Positions 18,505 to 26,327 of a stretch of DNA of 64,000 nucleotides are shown here, one piece after another (positions within the stretch are counted from its first letter, which is position 1; each line of letters opens with the position of its first letter). A model generated the notes under the pieces. That model was not told the origin of the DNA, ran no database searches, and was given only the letters and a program-made list of their open reading frames with translations. The position numbers and the translations under genes were made by a program. This DNA is from Chryseobacterium populi (GTDB lineage: Bacteria > Bacteroidota > Bacteroidia > Flavobacteriales > Weeksellaceae), in the NCBI RefSeq assembly GCF_000282115.1, contig NZ_AKJY01000002.1:117783-181782 (forward strand), in the 5' to 3' direction.

Positions 18505-19260
18505 ATGAAAACCATAGATGAAGTCTTAAAAAAGCTCGATGAGATCATCCTCTGGAGCAAAGAAAACCAAAGCCCCATAGGATATTTTGCTTGTATCTAC
18601 AGGATCATGACCGCACAGGTTTTGAAAGGAATTCAACAGAAAAAATTTGAAGATAATCCACGAATGATACTTCTCGATATTGCTTTTGCCCAGAGATATC
18701 TTGAAGCATGGGACAGTTACAGCAAAGGTAAAAAGTGTACCAATTCCTGGTATCTTGCTTTTGAAGCAACAAAAAATAAAAACCTTCTGATCTTACAGCA
18801 TATTTTCCTCGGAATGAATGCTCATATCAACTTAGATTTAGGGATTTCGGCGGCTACCATAATGCCATACCGAAAGATCAATCCGCTCAAAAAAGATTTT
18901 GGAAACATCAATAATGTTATTGCTTCCATTAATCAGAAAGTTCAGGATTCTTTAAATAAAATCTGCTATCCTGTTGATCTGATCGATAAAATTTCAAGCG
19001 GAAAAGACAATATAGTTTTAGATTTTGCAATATCTAAAGCAAGGGAAACATCCTGGGCAACAGCTGTTATTGCATCCAATACGCCTCTATTTCTGAGAAG
19101 CTCCGTTATTAATATTGTAGATTATGCCGCTGCAAAAGTAGCTTCACAAATTTTGAATCCAAGAATCCTCACTCCTACTCTAGCCAAAGAATTGAAAAAA
19201 TGTGAGAGTAACGATGTGGTGAAAAATATTGAGATTTTATCGGGAACCAAGAATGTTTAA
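18505..19260 (+). CDS. DUF5995 family protein
   Basis: The product is 251 residues from ATG 18505 (MKTIDEVLKKLDEIILWSK). An earlier in-frame ATG at 18460 lies inside the preceding terminator, so it is not used. The sequence matches DUF5995: QSPIGYFACIYRIMTAQV, a helix with AFAQRYLEAWDSY, NSWYLAFEATK and MNAHINLDLGISAA. The conserved His/Asp in the last block (H-x-N-x-D-L-G) could bind a metal, which is an inference. No signal peptide is seen. Function is unknown. It is transcribed alone, 81 bp before rmuC. Confidence 0.8.
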   Translation: MKTIDEVLKKLDEIILWSKENQSPIGYFACIYRIMTAQVLKGIQQKKFEDNPRMILLDIAFAQRYLEAWDSYSKGKKCTNSWYLAFEATKNKNLLILQHIFLGMNAHINLDLGISAATIMPYRKINPLKKDFGNINNVIASINQKVQDSLNKICYPVDLIDKISSGKDNIVLDFAISKARETSWATAVIASNTPLFLRSSVINIVDYAAAKVASQILNPRILTPTLAKELKKCESNDVVKNIEILSGTKNV

Positions 19261-19341
19261 ATGTTCTTGAATATTAAAATGTATCAGGATTTAATGGTTT
19301 CCCGTAAAGCAAAACCGTTTTTCTTTTTGTAATTTTGTAAG

Positions 19342-20850
19342 ATGGAGATGACCTATTTAATTATCGGGTTTATTGCCGGAGGAATTCTCGGGGCAATAAT
19401 TTTATATTTTGTTTTGAAATCATCGATGGTTTCAAGAAGTTCTTATGACGAACTGAATAATTTACATATCAGAAATAACTCAGACCTGGAAAATTCAAAC
19501 CTGAAAATCCAGGAGCTGAATCAAAATATCAACAACGAAAAAGAGCTGAATCAGCAGCAATCAGACCTGCTAAATGATCTGAAAAATGAATTTGCAAAAA
19601 TCTCGGCAGAACATTCATCGTTAAACACCCAGTTTCAGGAACAGAAAGAGATCAACACCAAACAGTCCACCCAGATTGAAACGCTTCTGACAGAAAAACA
19701 AAATATTTTTGCCAAGAACTCCGAATTGTCTGCCATCAATGAAAGTTTGCAGAAATCCCTTGAAACCCAGAAAGAAGAAATCACCAAAATTCAGGAAAGT
19801 GCAAAACTCCAGTTTGAAAATTTAGCCAATAAAATTTTGGAGGAAAAAACAGAGAAATTTACAACTCTTAATCAGAATAATCTTAAAACCATCCTAGAAC
19901 CTTTCCAGGAGAAGATTTCAGATCTGAAAAACAGAGTTAATGAAGCTTATGAAAAGGAAAATAAAGAACGTTTCTCACTAGCTGAAAAAGTAAAGGAACT
20001 TGCAGAGCTCAACCAGCAGATCTCCGAGGATGCCAAAAAGCTGACCAGAGCTTTAAAAGGCGAAAGCAAAACGCAAGGAAACTGGGGTGAGATGATTCTT
20101 GAAAGTATCCTTGAAAAATCAGGCCTGGTAAAAGGCAGGGAATATTTTCTTGAACATGAGCTTCGTGATGAAGATAATAAAGCCTTATTTTCAGAGTTTT
20201 CAGGAAAGAAAATGCGCCCTGATGCCGTTGTAAAATATCCGGATGAAAGAAATGTGATCATCGATTCTAAGGTTTCATTAACTGCTTTTACAGAGCTGGT
20301 AGATGAAACAGATCAGGATATTTATATCATTAAAGTAAATCAGCATCTATCATCCATCAAAAACCACATCACCCAGCTTAGTCAGAAAGCCTACGACGAT
20401 TATGGAAAGTCTCTGGATTTTGTCATGATGTTTATTCCAAGCGAACCGGCCTATATTGCAGCCATGCAGGCTGACCAGAATCTTTGGAATTATGCTTACG
20501 AACGAAGGGTTTTATTATTGAATCCAAGTAATTTAATCACTTCTTTAAAGCTCATCGCCGATCTCTGGAAACGTGAATATCAGAATAGAAACTCGATGGA
20601 GATTGCAGACAGAGGAGCCAAACTTTATGATAAATTTGTTGGTTTTGTGGAAAACCTGGAAAAGGTTGGAAAGAATCTTGACCAGGCGAAAAATGTTTAT
20701 AATGACGCCTATAAACAATTATCTACAGGAAATGATAATCTCGTGACCCAGACTCAGAAACTGAAATCTCTGGGAATTAAAAATAAAAAAGACCTTCCGC
20801 AGAGCTTAATTGACAATTCACAGATCTCTCTGGATCTTTCAGAAGAATAA
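19342..20850 (+). CDS. rmuC: DNA recombination protein RmuC
   Basis: RmuC limits rearrangements at inverted repeats in E. coli; biochemical activity is unresolved. The 502-residue product has an N-terminal membrane anchor (YLIIGFIAGGILGAIILYFVL, in part), a long coiled coil (about residues 35-230) and the RmuC nuclease-like domain: GNWGEMILESILEKSGL, then MRPDAVVKYPD and VIIDSKVSLTAF, which carries the Asp/Lys of a PD-(D/E)xK-like core, then DFVMMFIPSEPAY. A TAATTTTG at 19330-19337 lies only 4 bp before the ATG at 19342, so translation may start at the next ATG (19348) or be leaderless. A strong terminator follows. Confidence 0.93.
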   Translation: MEMTYLIIGFIAGGILGAIILYFVLKSSMVSRSSYDELNNLHIRNNSDLENSNLKIQELNQNINNEKELNQQQSDLLNDLKNEFAKISAEHSSLNTQFQEQKEINTKQSTQIETLLTEKQNIFAKNSELSAINESLQKSLETQKEEITKIQESAKLQFENLANKILEEKTEKFTTLNQNNLKTILEPFQEKISDLKNRVNEAYEKENKERFSLAEKVKELAELNQQISEDAKKLTRALKGESKTQGNWGEMILESILEKSGLVKGREYFLEHELRDEDNKALFSEFSGKKMRPDAVVKYPDERNVIIDSKVSLTAFTELVDETDQDIYIIKVNQHLSSIKNHITQLSQKAYDDYGKSLDFVMMFIPSEPAYIAAMQADQNLWNYAYERRVLLLNPSNLITSLKLIADLWKREYQNRNSMEIADRGAKLYDKFVGFVENLEKVGKNLDQAKNVYNDAYKQLSTGNDNLVTQTQKLKSLGIKNKKDLPQSLIDNSQISLDLSEE

Positions 20851-20859
20851 AATAATTCA

Positions 20860-20896
20860 AAAAGCTGCCCCGGCCATTGGCCGGGGCAGCTTTTTC
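20860..20896 (+). terminator. Rho-independent terminator after rmuC
   Basis: AAAGCTGCCCCGGCC and GGCCGGGGCAGCTTT pair as a long GC-rich stem, followed by TTTTTCG. It is the strongest terminator in the window. Confidence 0.92.
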
Positions 20897-20941
20897 GTAA
20901 AAGTAAAGAAACCTAATCATAATTTTGCATAATTTTGCGGA

Positions 20942-21712
20942 ATGCTAATAGAAAGTTTTCAAAACGAAAAAATAAAGAATATTACCCGGCTTCTTACAGA
21001 CAACAGATTCCGTAAAAAATCAAATGTTTTTGTAGTAGAAGGGTTGCAGGAAAATGAAAGGGCTCAGCAATATGATTTTGAACCTGTAGAATTTTATATC
21101 TGCGAAAGTATTTTCAGCGGAAATCTTCCAAAACAGGGTAAAATACACAATGTAAACCAAAAAGTATATGAAAAGATTGCTTACCGCGGAACTTCTGAAG
21201 GAATCATCGGCGTCTATAAAACGAAAGAAGCGGATCTTTCTTTATTCAAGCCAAAACCCAATTCAACGGTAATTATTGTTGAAGGCGTTGAAAAGCCCGG
21301 AAATCTGGGCGCTATTCTAAGGAGCTGTGAAGCATTTGGGATCGATGCTTTGATTGTAACTGATGCAAAAACTGATTTTTATAATCCCAATGTGATCCGT
21401 TCAAGTGTAGGCTGCCTTTTCGGAATGGAAGTATTTCAGGCCGAGAATCCGGAAACCTTGGATTTTTTACAGAAAAACCGGTTCGAGATTTATACTACCA
21501 TTATGGATGTAGATGCCGAAGATCTTTATAAAAGGGACCTGACTCAGAAATCAGCCGTTTTATTCGGAACAGAACATTCGGGCTTAAGTGAGTTCTGGAT
21601 TGGAGAAGGAAAGAATACCCTGATTCCTATGTCCGGAAGTATTGACTCATTAAATCTGAGCAATGCAGTAGCGATTACATGCTATGAGTCTTTAAGACAG
21701 AAGAAGTCTTAG
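20942..21712 (+). CDS. TrmH/SpoU family RNA 2'-O-methyltransferase
   Basis: The 256-residue product has the SPOUT fold: an N-terminal substrate-binding part (RFRKKSNVFVVEGLQE, the L30e-like subdomain) and a C-terminal SAM-binding trefoil knot with motifs EGVEKPGNLGAILRS (motif 1), LFGTEHSGLSEFW (motif 2) and IPMSGSIDSLNLSNAVAI (motif 3). It transfers a methyl group from SAM to a ribose 2'-OH in rRNA or tRNA; which RNA cannot be determined, and RlmB-like or TrmH-like are both possible. Two copies of TAATTTTG lie just upstream (20918-20925 and 20929-20936), so the leader is very short. Confidence 0.9.
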   Translation: MLIESFQNEKIKNITRLLTDNRFRKKSNVFVVEGLQENERAQQYDFEPVEFYICESIFSGNLPKQGKIHNVNQKVYEKIAYRGTSEGIIGVYKTKEADLSLFKPKPNSTVIIVEGVEKPGNLGAILRSCEAFGIDALIVTDAKTDFYNPNVIRSSVGCLFGMEVFQAENPETLDFLQKNRFEIYTTIMDVDAEDLYKRDLTQKSAVLFGTEHSGLSEFWIGEGKNTLIPMSGSIDSLNLSNAVAITCYESLRQKKS

Positions 21713-21726
21713 AAATACTAACGAAT

Positions 21727-21760
21727 AAAAAAACCGCTTCACTGGGTGAAACGGTTCTTT
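21727..21760. terminator. Bidirectional terminator between convergent genes
   Basis: AACCG(C)TTCAC and GTGAA(A)CGGTT pair around TGG, flanked by an A tract and a T tract. It separates the methyltransferase gene from the Ala-rich lipoprotein gene. Confidence 0.8.
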
Positions 21761-21783
21761 TATTTTTCAAGCTTAAGCTAAAA

Positions 21784-22125
21784 TTATTTCTTAGCAGCTT
21801 CTTTAGTTGCATCTTTAGCAGCATCAGCAGCTCCTTTAGCAGCATCAGCAGCACCTTTAGCAGCGTCAGCAGCTCCTTCAGTTGCAGTTTTAGCTGCATC
21901 AGCTCCAGCAGCAGTAGTAGCAGCAGCAGCATCTTTAGTAGCATCAACAGCAGTAGTAGCAGCTGAATCGATTACTTTAGCAGCTGAATCAGTTACAGAA
22001 GCAGCAGAATCAGTAGTAGCAGCAGCAGCTGAATCAGCACCACCTTCAGTAGCAGTAGCTTCAGTTTTTTTACAAGCAACTAGAGAGATTGCAGCGATAG
22101 CAGCTACGAATAATGACTTTTTCAT
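21784..22125 (-). CDS. Alanine-rich repeat lipoprotein
   Basis: The 113-residue product is a lipoprotein (LFVAAIAAISLVACKKTE, lipidated C18). The mature part is about half alanine with Asp, Lys, Thr and Ser: DSAA units first, then tandem AADAAKG units near the C-terminus, ending KEAAKK. At the DNA level the C-terminal units are near-identical tandem repeats around 21800-21880. It should form long amphipathic helices. Similar Ala-rich lipoproteins occur in Chryseobacterium-like genomes with no known role. The gene is monocistronic, with a terminator shared with the convergent methyltransferase gene. A structural or envelope-stress role is only a guess. Confidence 0.75.
   Translation of the reverse strand: MKKSLFVAAIAAISLVACKKTEATATEGGADSAAAATTDSAASVTDSAAKVIDSAATTAVDATKDAAAATTAAGADAAKTATEGAADAAKGAADAAKGAADAAKDATKEAAKK
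21800..21880. repeat. Tandem repeat inside the Ala-rich lipoprotein gene
   Basis: Near-identical units encoding AADAAKG (minus strand) are repeated in the 3' part of the gene; the period is a multiple of 21 bp with small variation. Such in-frame repeats change number easily. Confidence 0.6.
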
Positions 22126-22309
22126 AATAAATTAAATTTAATTTTGTTAATATTGTTTTTTAAACTTTTCTTTTTGTTCTGTTATTTGAACAAGACAAAG
22201 GTAGAGCAGATAAGAAATTTGTTTATGAAAAATAATTGTAATACCTTTGTAAAACAGTTTTACAAATAAACGCAACTGTAAATCAACAATTTAACCACTT
22301 AATTAAAAA

Positions 22310-23491
22310 TTGACAGATTTAGATCTATTACATTTTGAGCAGCTAAAAAAGGACGTACAGGCTCAATATTTAAAAGAATACACCCCTTCCTATGATGAAA
22401 TTTCAAAATGGAAGGGTATAGATATTATATATTTTCAGGAAGACCTTCGAAAAAAGGCTAAAGGAAACATCAGCGAAAAATCATTTTATACTTATTTCAA
22501 AAACTCACCGGTCACCAAATTACCAAGAATTGATATGCTCAATTTATTGAGTATCTATGCAGGTTACGATTCATGGTACGAATTCAAAAAACAACATCTT
22601 TTTGCCGGAGAATTGTTATTGGATGAGAAAGACCTGAGCGAAGATGAACTGAAAGAATTAGAAGAAACTGTTGCTTTTTCTCCCGAATTACCAAAATCAG
22701 AGCCCGAACCTCAAAAAACAGATTTAAAAGCACACAAAAATACTGATTTACAAAAATCAAGTACTGAAAATCAAATAATTACACAAAAAACCACTCAAGA
22801 TCAAAATTCAGAAAATAACCTGTCATCTTCTAAGAAAAAATTCATTCAAAAGAATGCCTGGGCTATTGTTACTTTCATTTTAGTGGTGATTACAGTCGTG
22901 CTGGGTTTTAAAGATGAAATTTTTCTAAAAAAATATAAATATTGTTTTACGGATGCCGACAGAGGTGTTTCAGTGATCAATACTCTGGAAATTAAGGTGA
23001 TTAAAGAAAATGAATCTCCGCTGTTATATAAAATAAAACCGGGTGAGTGCTTTTATTATTCCACAAAAGATAAAAACCTGAAAATGCAGATCAGTGGTCC
23101 GTTCTATGAATATCTTGAAGTAAACAGAAGCCTTGAGAATGCACCGGAAGAGGAAATGATAGAACTGAAGCCTGATGATTATAAAATGGCGGCTTATTAC
23201 TTCTCCATTAAAGATGTAAAAGGGGCTCCAAAAGAAGAACAGGTAAACCTTATCAAGCAGAAGAGGAAGCAGCTGGAAAACTTAATCAGCAATAATGCAG
23301 TTATCTATCAGGTGTATGACAATAATACCTATGGAATAGAAACTTTAGACAAACAAAAATATATTACACTGGTAACCACTCCAACGACTTCTTTGAAAAA
23401 TCTAAGTGTAATAGAAATGAAAAAAGATAATAAAGGTAAAATCATATCGATCAAATTTAAAATTGCAAGTACTGATGAAAATAATAAATAG
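22310..23491 (+). CDS. Single-pass membrane protein of unknown function (TTG start)
   Basis: The 393-residue product starts at TTG 22310 (residues 2-10 TDLDLLHFE); the first ATG is far inside the conserved N-terminal domain, so TTG is preferred. Residues 1-100 form a compact helical domain (LRKKAKGNISEKSFYTYFKN, then DMLNLLSIYAGYDSWYEFKK) that resembles DNA-binding or regulatory N-termini of Bacteroidetes transmembrane proteins. A polar linker precedes one transmembrane helix (AWAIVTFILVVITVVLGF, about residues 184-201), and a beta-rich domain of about 190 residues lies beyond it. The next gene starts before this one ends (17-bp overlap), so the two are coupled. A signalling role across the membrane is an inference. 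Confidence 0.65.
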   Translation: MTDLDLLHFEQLKKDVQAQYLKEYTPSYDEISKWKGIDIIYFQEDLRKKAKGNISEKSFYTYFKNSPVTKLPRIDMLNLLSIYAGYDSWYEFKKQHLFAGELLLDEKDLSEDELKELEETVAFSPELPKSEPEPQKTDLKAHKNTDLQKSSTENQIITQKTTQDQNSENNLSSSKKKFIQKNAWAIVTFILVVITVVLGFKDEIFLKKYKYCFTDADRGVSVINTLEIKVIKENESPLLYKIKPGECFYYSTKDKNLKMQISGPFYEYLEVNRSLENAPEEEMIELKPDDYKMAAYYFSIKDVKGAPKEEQVNLIKQKRKQLENLISNNAVIYQVYDNNTYGIETLDKQKYITLVTTPTTSLKNLSVIEMKKDNKGKIISIKFKIASTDENNK

Positions 23492-24059
23492 TTTATTAAT
23501 TGTCGCAATATTCTTTATTGCTATTGTTTCCTGCAATAATAAAAAGACAGAAGTAAGCGATCTGGATAAATTAAGAAACAGCAACAATACAAAATCCTAT
23601 CCTGCGGTACAGATGGACAGCATGCAGGCCATCAATTCCATTACCCGTCAAAAAGTACAGGAATTGCTGGATTTATCAACCCTGTATTTATCAGGAAACA
23701 GAAATACGGAAATTGATACTGTTATCTTTTCTCAGATGGAAAGCTATTTTCATAAGCCCGACAGTCTTACTTTCAGAAAACTATTCCGGGAACTTGACAG
23801 CCTAAAAGTAAAAAGTGTAAAGGTAAATAACCTTCAGGTATATAAAGATTCTTACAAACAGGATACCCTGGATTTTGCGAAATTCAATGTGGAATATTTT
23901 GACGACAAAAATAAGTCTATAGGAAGTTTTGAAAAAAATGCACAGTATACCCTTGTTTCAAAGCCTATAAAATTTAAAAAGGAATTCAAATTTTATTTTG
24001 TGAATTTCTATTCAACTCCCGTGAAAAAAGACAGTACTTCAACAGGGGTCACCAGATAA
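23475..24059 (+). CDS. Lipoprotein of unknown function, coupled to the upstream membrane protein
   Basis: The product is 194 residues from ATG 23475 (MKIINSLLIVAIFFIAIVSC, lipidated C20). The mature part has a Ser/Asn-rich linker (SNNTKSYPAVQMDSM), a helical segment and a C-terminal beta-rich region ending in KKDSTSTGVTR. I do not recognise the family. It overlaps the upstream gene by 17 bp and so is likely co-translated with it. Its last 52 bp overlap the convergent cyclo-ligase gene on the other strand, leaving no room for a separate terminator. Confidence 0.65.
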   Translation: MKIINSLLIVAIFFIAIVSCNNKKTEVSDLDKLRNSNNTKSYPAVQMDSMQAINSITRQKVQELLDLSTLYLSGNRNTEIDTVIFSQMESYFHKPDSLTFRKLFRELDSLKVKSVKVNNLQVYKDSYKQDTLDFAKFNVEYFDDKNKSIGSFEKNAQYTLVSKPIKFKKEFKFYFVNFYSTPVKKDSTSTGVTR

Positions 24060-24580
24060 TCAAGCGGGATATCATTTTCCCAGATATCATCAATTATTTC
24101 ATCAGGACCAAAATAATTGATCCCGATTTTCCTGGAATCTGAAGAGATGCTTTCAAAAAAAGCATCATAAAAACCTTTTCCATACCCTATCCGATTTCCT
24201 TTTTTATCACAATAGAGTAAAGGGGTGATCACATAATCAAAATGGAACTCTCCGGAATCATCATCAGATAAAGGCTCGGATATTCCCCAGGTACTTGTTT
24301 TGAATATTGTGTTTTCAAAAATCTCTACGGAGATCAGCCTGTCAATGACCTTCGGTACAAAAACCCGGATATTATGCTTAAAAAAATATCGGATAAAAAT
24401 TCGGGTATCTATTTCATTAAACTTATCAATAGGAATAAAGATATGCACCTTCTGGCCAGCTACAGGTTTGAAATAACTGATAAAATGATCCGAAATCTTC
24501 TCCGATAACAAGAAAACCTCATCATGGGACAAGGTTTTTCTTTTTTGTATATATTTTTTTCTCAGCTCAGCTTTTAGCAT
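24008..24580 (-). CDS. 5-formyltetrahydrofolate cyclo-ligase
   Basis: The enzyme converts 5-formyl-THF to 5,10-methenyl-THF using ATP. The 190-residue product has the family motifs: N-terminal LRKKYIQKRKTLS, central VFVPKV, EPLSDDDSGEFHFDYVITP with the ligand-binding region, and GNRIGYGKGFYDAFF (the GxGxGYYD-type P loop). Length is normal. It lies 35 bp after trhO on the minus strand, so the pair may be co-transcribed. Its 3' end overlaps 52 bp of the convergent lipoprotein gene. Confidence 0.93.
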   Translation of the reverse strand: MLKAELRKKYIQKRKTLSHDEVFLLSEKISDHFISYFKPVAGQKVHIFIPIDKFNEIDTRIFIRYFFKHNIRVFVPKVIDRLISVEIFENTIFKTSTWGISEPLSDDDSGEFHFDYVITPLLYCDKKGNRIGYGKGFYDAFFESISSDSRKIGINYFGPDEIIDDIWENDIPLDYLVTPVEVLSFFTGVE

Positions 24581-24615
24581 TTGATTATATCATTTTAGAG
24601 AAATAATTCTAACGT

Positions 24616-25986
24616 TTACTTATCATTTTCAGCCTGCGTAATTTTATATAATTTGTCAGACAGACGAACTCTGAAAGGCAGTTCAAACGTAATTTGATCT
24701 CCTTTTTTTGCAGTTTCACAAGGCCCTCCGTTTACATAAATCTCAGTAATTATAAGTTTCTGCTCACCGGTTGTCGGACCCGAAATCAATACTTTATCAC
24801 CTACTGAAAGCTCTTTGTTTTCAATTAAAAACTGGGCAATCTTTGATTTTGAATAATAATGTTCTGCTTTTCCAATCAAAACTTTTTTTATATTTATTTT
24901 TTGGCGGATACTTTTTGTTTCAGCCTTCGCCAAAGGTTTATTGGGTAAATCACCGGAGCTTTTAAATTTCAGGGCATCTGATTTTCCTTTCCTGAAAACT
25001 TTATTTCCGACCTGTAATCCTTTTCTTAATTTTACCTGCTCCTCCCAAGGCAAATGAATCGTTTCCAGGCATTCTGCAGAACAACAGTTTTCCATCGCAG
25101 CTTTGCATTCGTCACATTGAATAAACAATAAATGACAGGCATCATTAGCACAGTTGGTATGGTTATCACAAGGCTTGCCACACTGATGGCACTGCGAAAT
25201 AATATCATCTGTAATCCGTTCCCCTAACCGGTGATCAAATACAAAGTTTTTACCGATAAATTTACTTTTTATACCTTCTTCTTTTATCTGACGTGTATAT
25301 TCAATAATTCCGCCTTCTAATTGATAAACGTTCTTAAAACCCTGGTGCTTGAAGTAAGCACTGGCTTTTTCACAACGGATTCCACCTGTACAGTACATCA
25401 AAAGGTTTTTATCTTCTTTGAAATCCTGTAATTGTTCGTTGATAATAGGTAAGCTTTCCCTGAAGTTTTCTACATCCGGAGTAATGGCACCTTCAAAATG
25501 TCCTACTTCACTTTCATAGTGATTTCTGAAATCGACTACGATCGTATTCGGGTCTTCGAGTAAATTATTAAATTCCTGAGCCTTTAAGTGAATTCCTTTA
25601 TTGGTCACATCAAAAGTGTCATCACTTAAACCGTCAGCGACAATTTTATGTCTTACTTTTATGGTCAGCTTTAAAAAAGAATGATTGTCTTGCTCAACAG
25701 CTATATTCAACCGAATTCCTTTCATAAAATCATAGGCTTCCAGCGTATTGCGAAAAGCCTCAAATTGATCCGCAGGAACACTCATCTGAGCATTAATCCC
25801 TTCATGGGCAACATAGATACGGCCGAGGGCATCGAGTGCGTTCCAGGCTATAAATAATTCGTCGCGAAATTTTTTTGGGTCTTCAATTTTGGCATACGCA
25901 TAGAAAGACAATGTAAGGCGTTCCTTACCGGCTTCATCAATAAGTTGAGCTCTTTCTTCTGCGCTTAAGGTGTTATACAGTTGCAT
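24616..25986 (-). CDS. trhO: tRNA uridine-34 hydroxylase TrhO with C-terminal extension
   Basis: TrhO makes 5-hydroxyuridine at wobble position 34 of certain tRNAs with oxygen. The 456-residue product has an N-terminal ferredoxin-like domain (residues 1-115), a rhodanese domain with active-site loop MYCTGGIRC (catalytic C199), and a Cys-rich zinc-binding-like segment (about 265-305: CHQCGKPC, CANDAC, CDEC, CCSAEC). A further 100 residues (from about 350) follow that are absent from the roughly 350-residue E. coli protein: VGDKVLISGPTTGEQ, then ETAKKGDQITFELPFRVR. This tail looks like a small beta-barrel. TATCTTTG on the minus strand at 26021-26028 is a likely -7 element. Confidence 0.9.
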   Translation of the reverse strand: MQLYNTLSAEERAQLIDEAGKERLTLSFYAYAKIEDPKKFRDELFIAWNALDALGRIYVAHEGINAQMSVPADQFEAFRNTLEAYDFMKGIRLNIAVEQDNHSFLKLTIKVRHKIVADGLSDDTFDVTNKGIHLKAQEFNNLLEDPNTIVVDFRNHYESEVGHFEGAITPDVENFRESLPIINEQLQDFKEDKNLLMYCTGGIRCEKASAYFKHQGFKNVYQLEGGIIEYTRQIKEEGIKSKFIGKNFVFDHRLGERITDDIISQCHQCGKPCDNHTNCANDACHLLFIQCDECKAAMENCCSAECLETIHLPWEEQVKLRKGLQVGNKVFRKGKSDALKFKSSGDLPNKPLAKAETKSIRQKINIKKVLIGKAEHYYSKSKIAQFLIENKELSVGDKVLISGPTTGEQKLIITEIYVNGGPCETAKKGDQITFELPFRVRLSDKLYKITQAENDK

Positions 25987-26327
25987 GCTATAAACGTTTT
26001 AAGTGAGAAAAATATTTTTGCAAAGATAATCATTTTCCTATTAATTATATTTATCCGTCCAATAACAGGCTTTAGTTTTTATTTGATCTATAATTAATTT
26101 AACTTTTCACTACATAAATTCATCTTACATTTTGTCACATTGTTTTTAATATTTTTTTAAGTTTTGTTAACTTCGTTCTTAACAATTATGACATAATTTA
26201 TAAAATGATCTAATTCCCGTTAAATTTTAGTTAAAATTGAAACACAGCATATAAATTGCATACTCATTAAGTATTAAATTTGTGTACTGTAAAACAAAAA
26301 ATCATAAATAATAAAGAAAGATATACA
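25987..26327. promoter_or_regulatory. Divergent promoter region between trhO and the HtrA protease
   Basis: The 341-bp region is A/T-rich and has no gene. On the minus strand TATCTTTG (plus CAAAGATA, 26021-26028) is a likely -7 for trhO. On the plus strand TAAATTTG at 26275-26282, with TTG 16 bp before it at 26256-26258, is a likely promoter for the protease. The TTGTCACATTG and TTGTTAACTTCGTTCTTAAC segments near 26135-26183 may be regulatory, but I cannot name a factor. Confidence 0.45.

Noticed and set aside
21675..21947. Leu/Met-rich 90-codon frame on the minus strand
   Set aside because: Shadow frame of the Ala-rich repeat gene; its repeats come from the same DNA.
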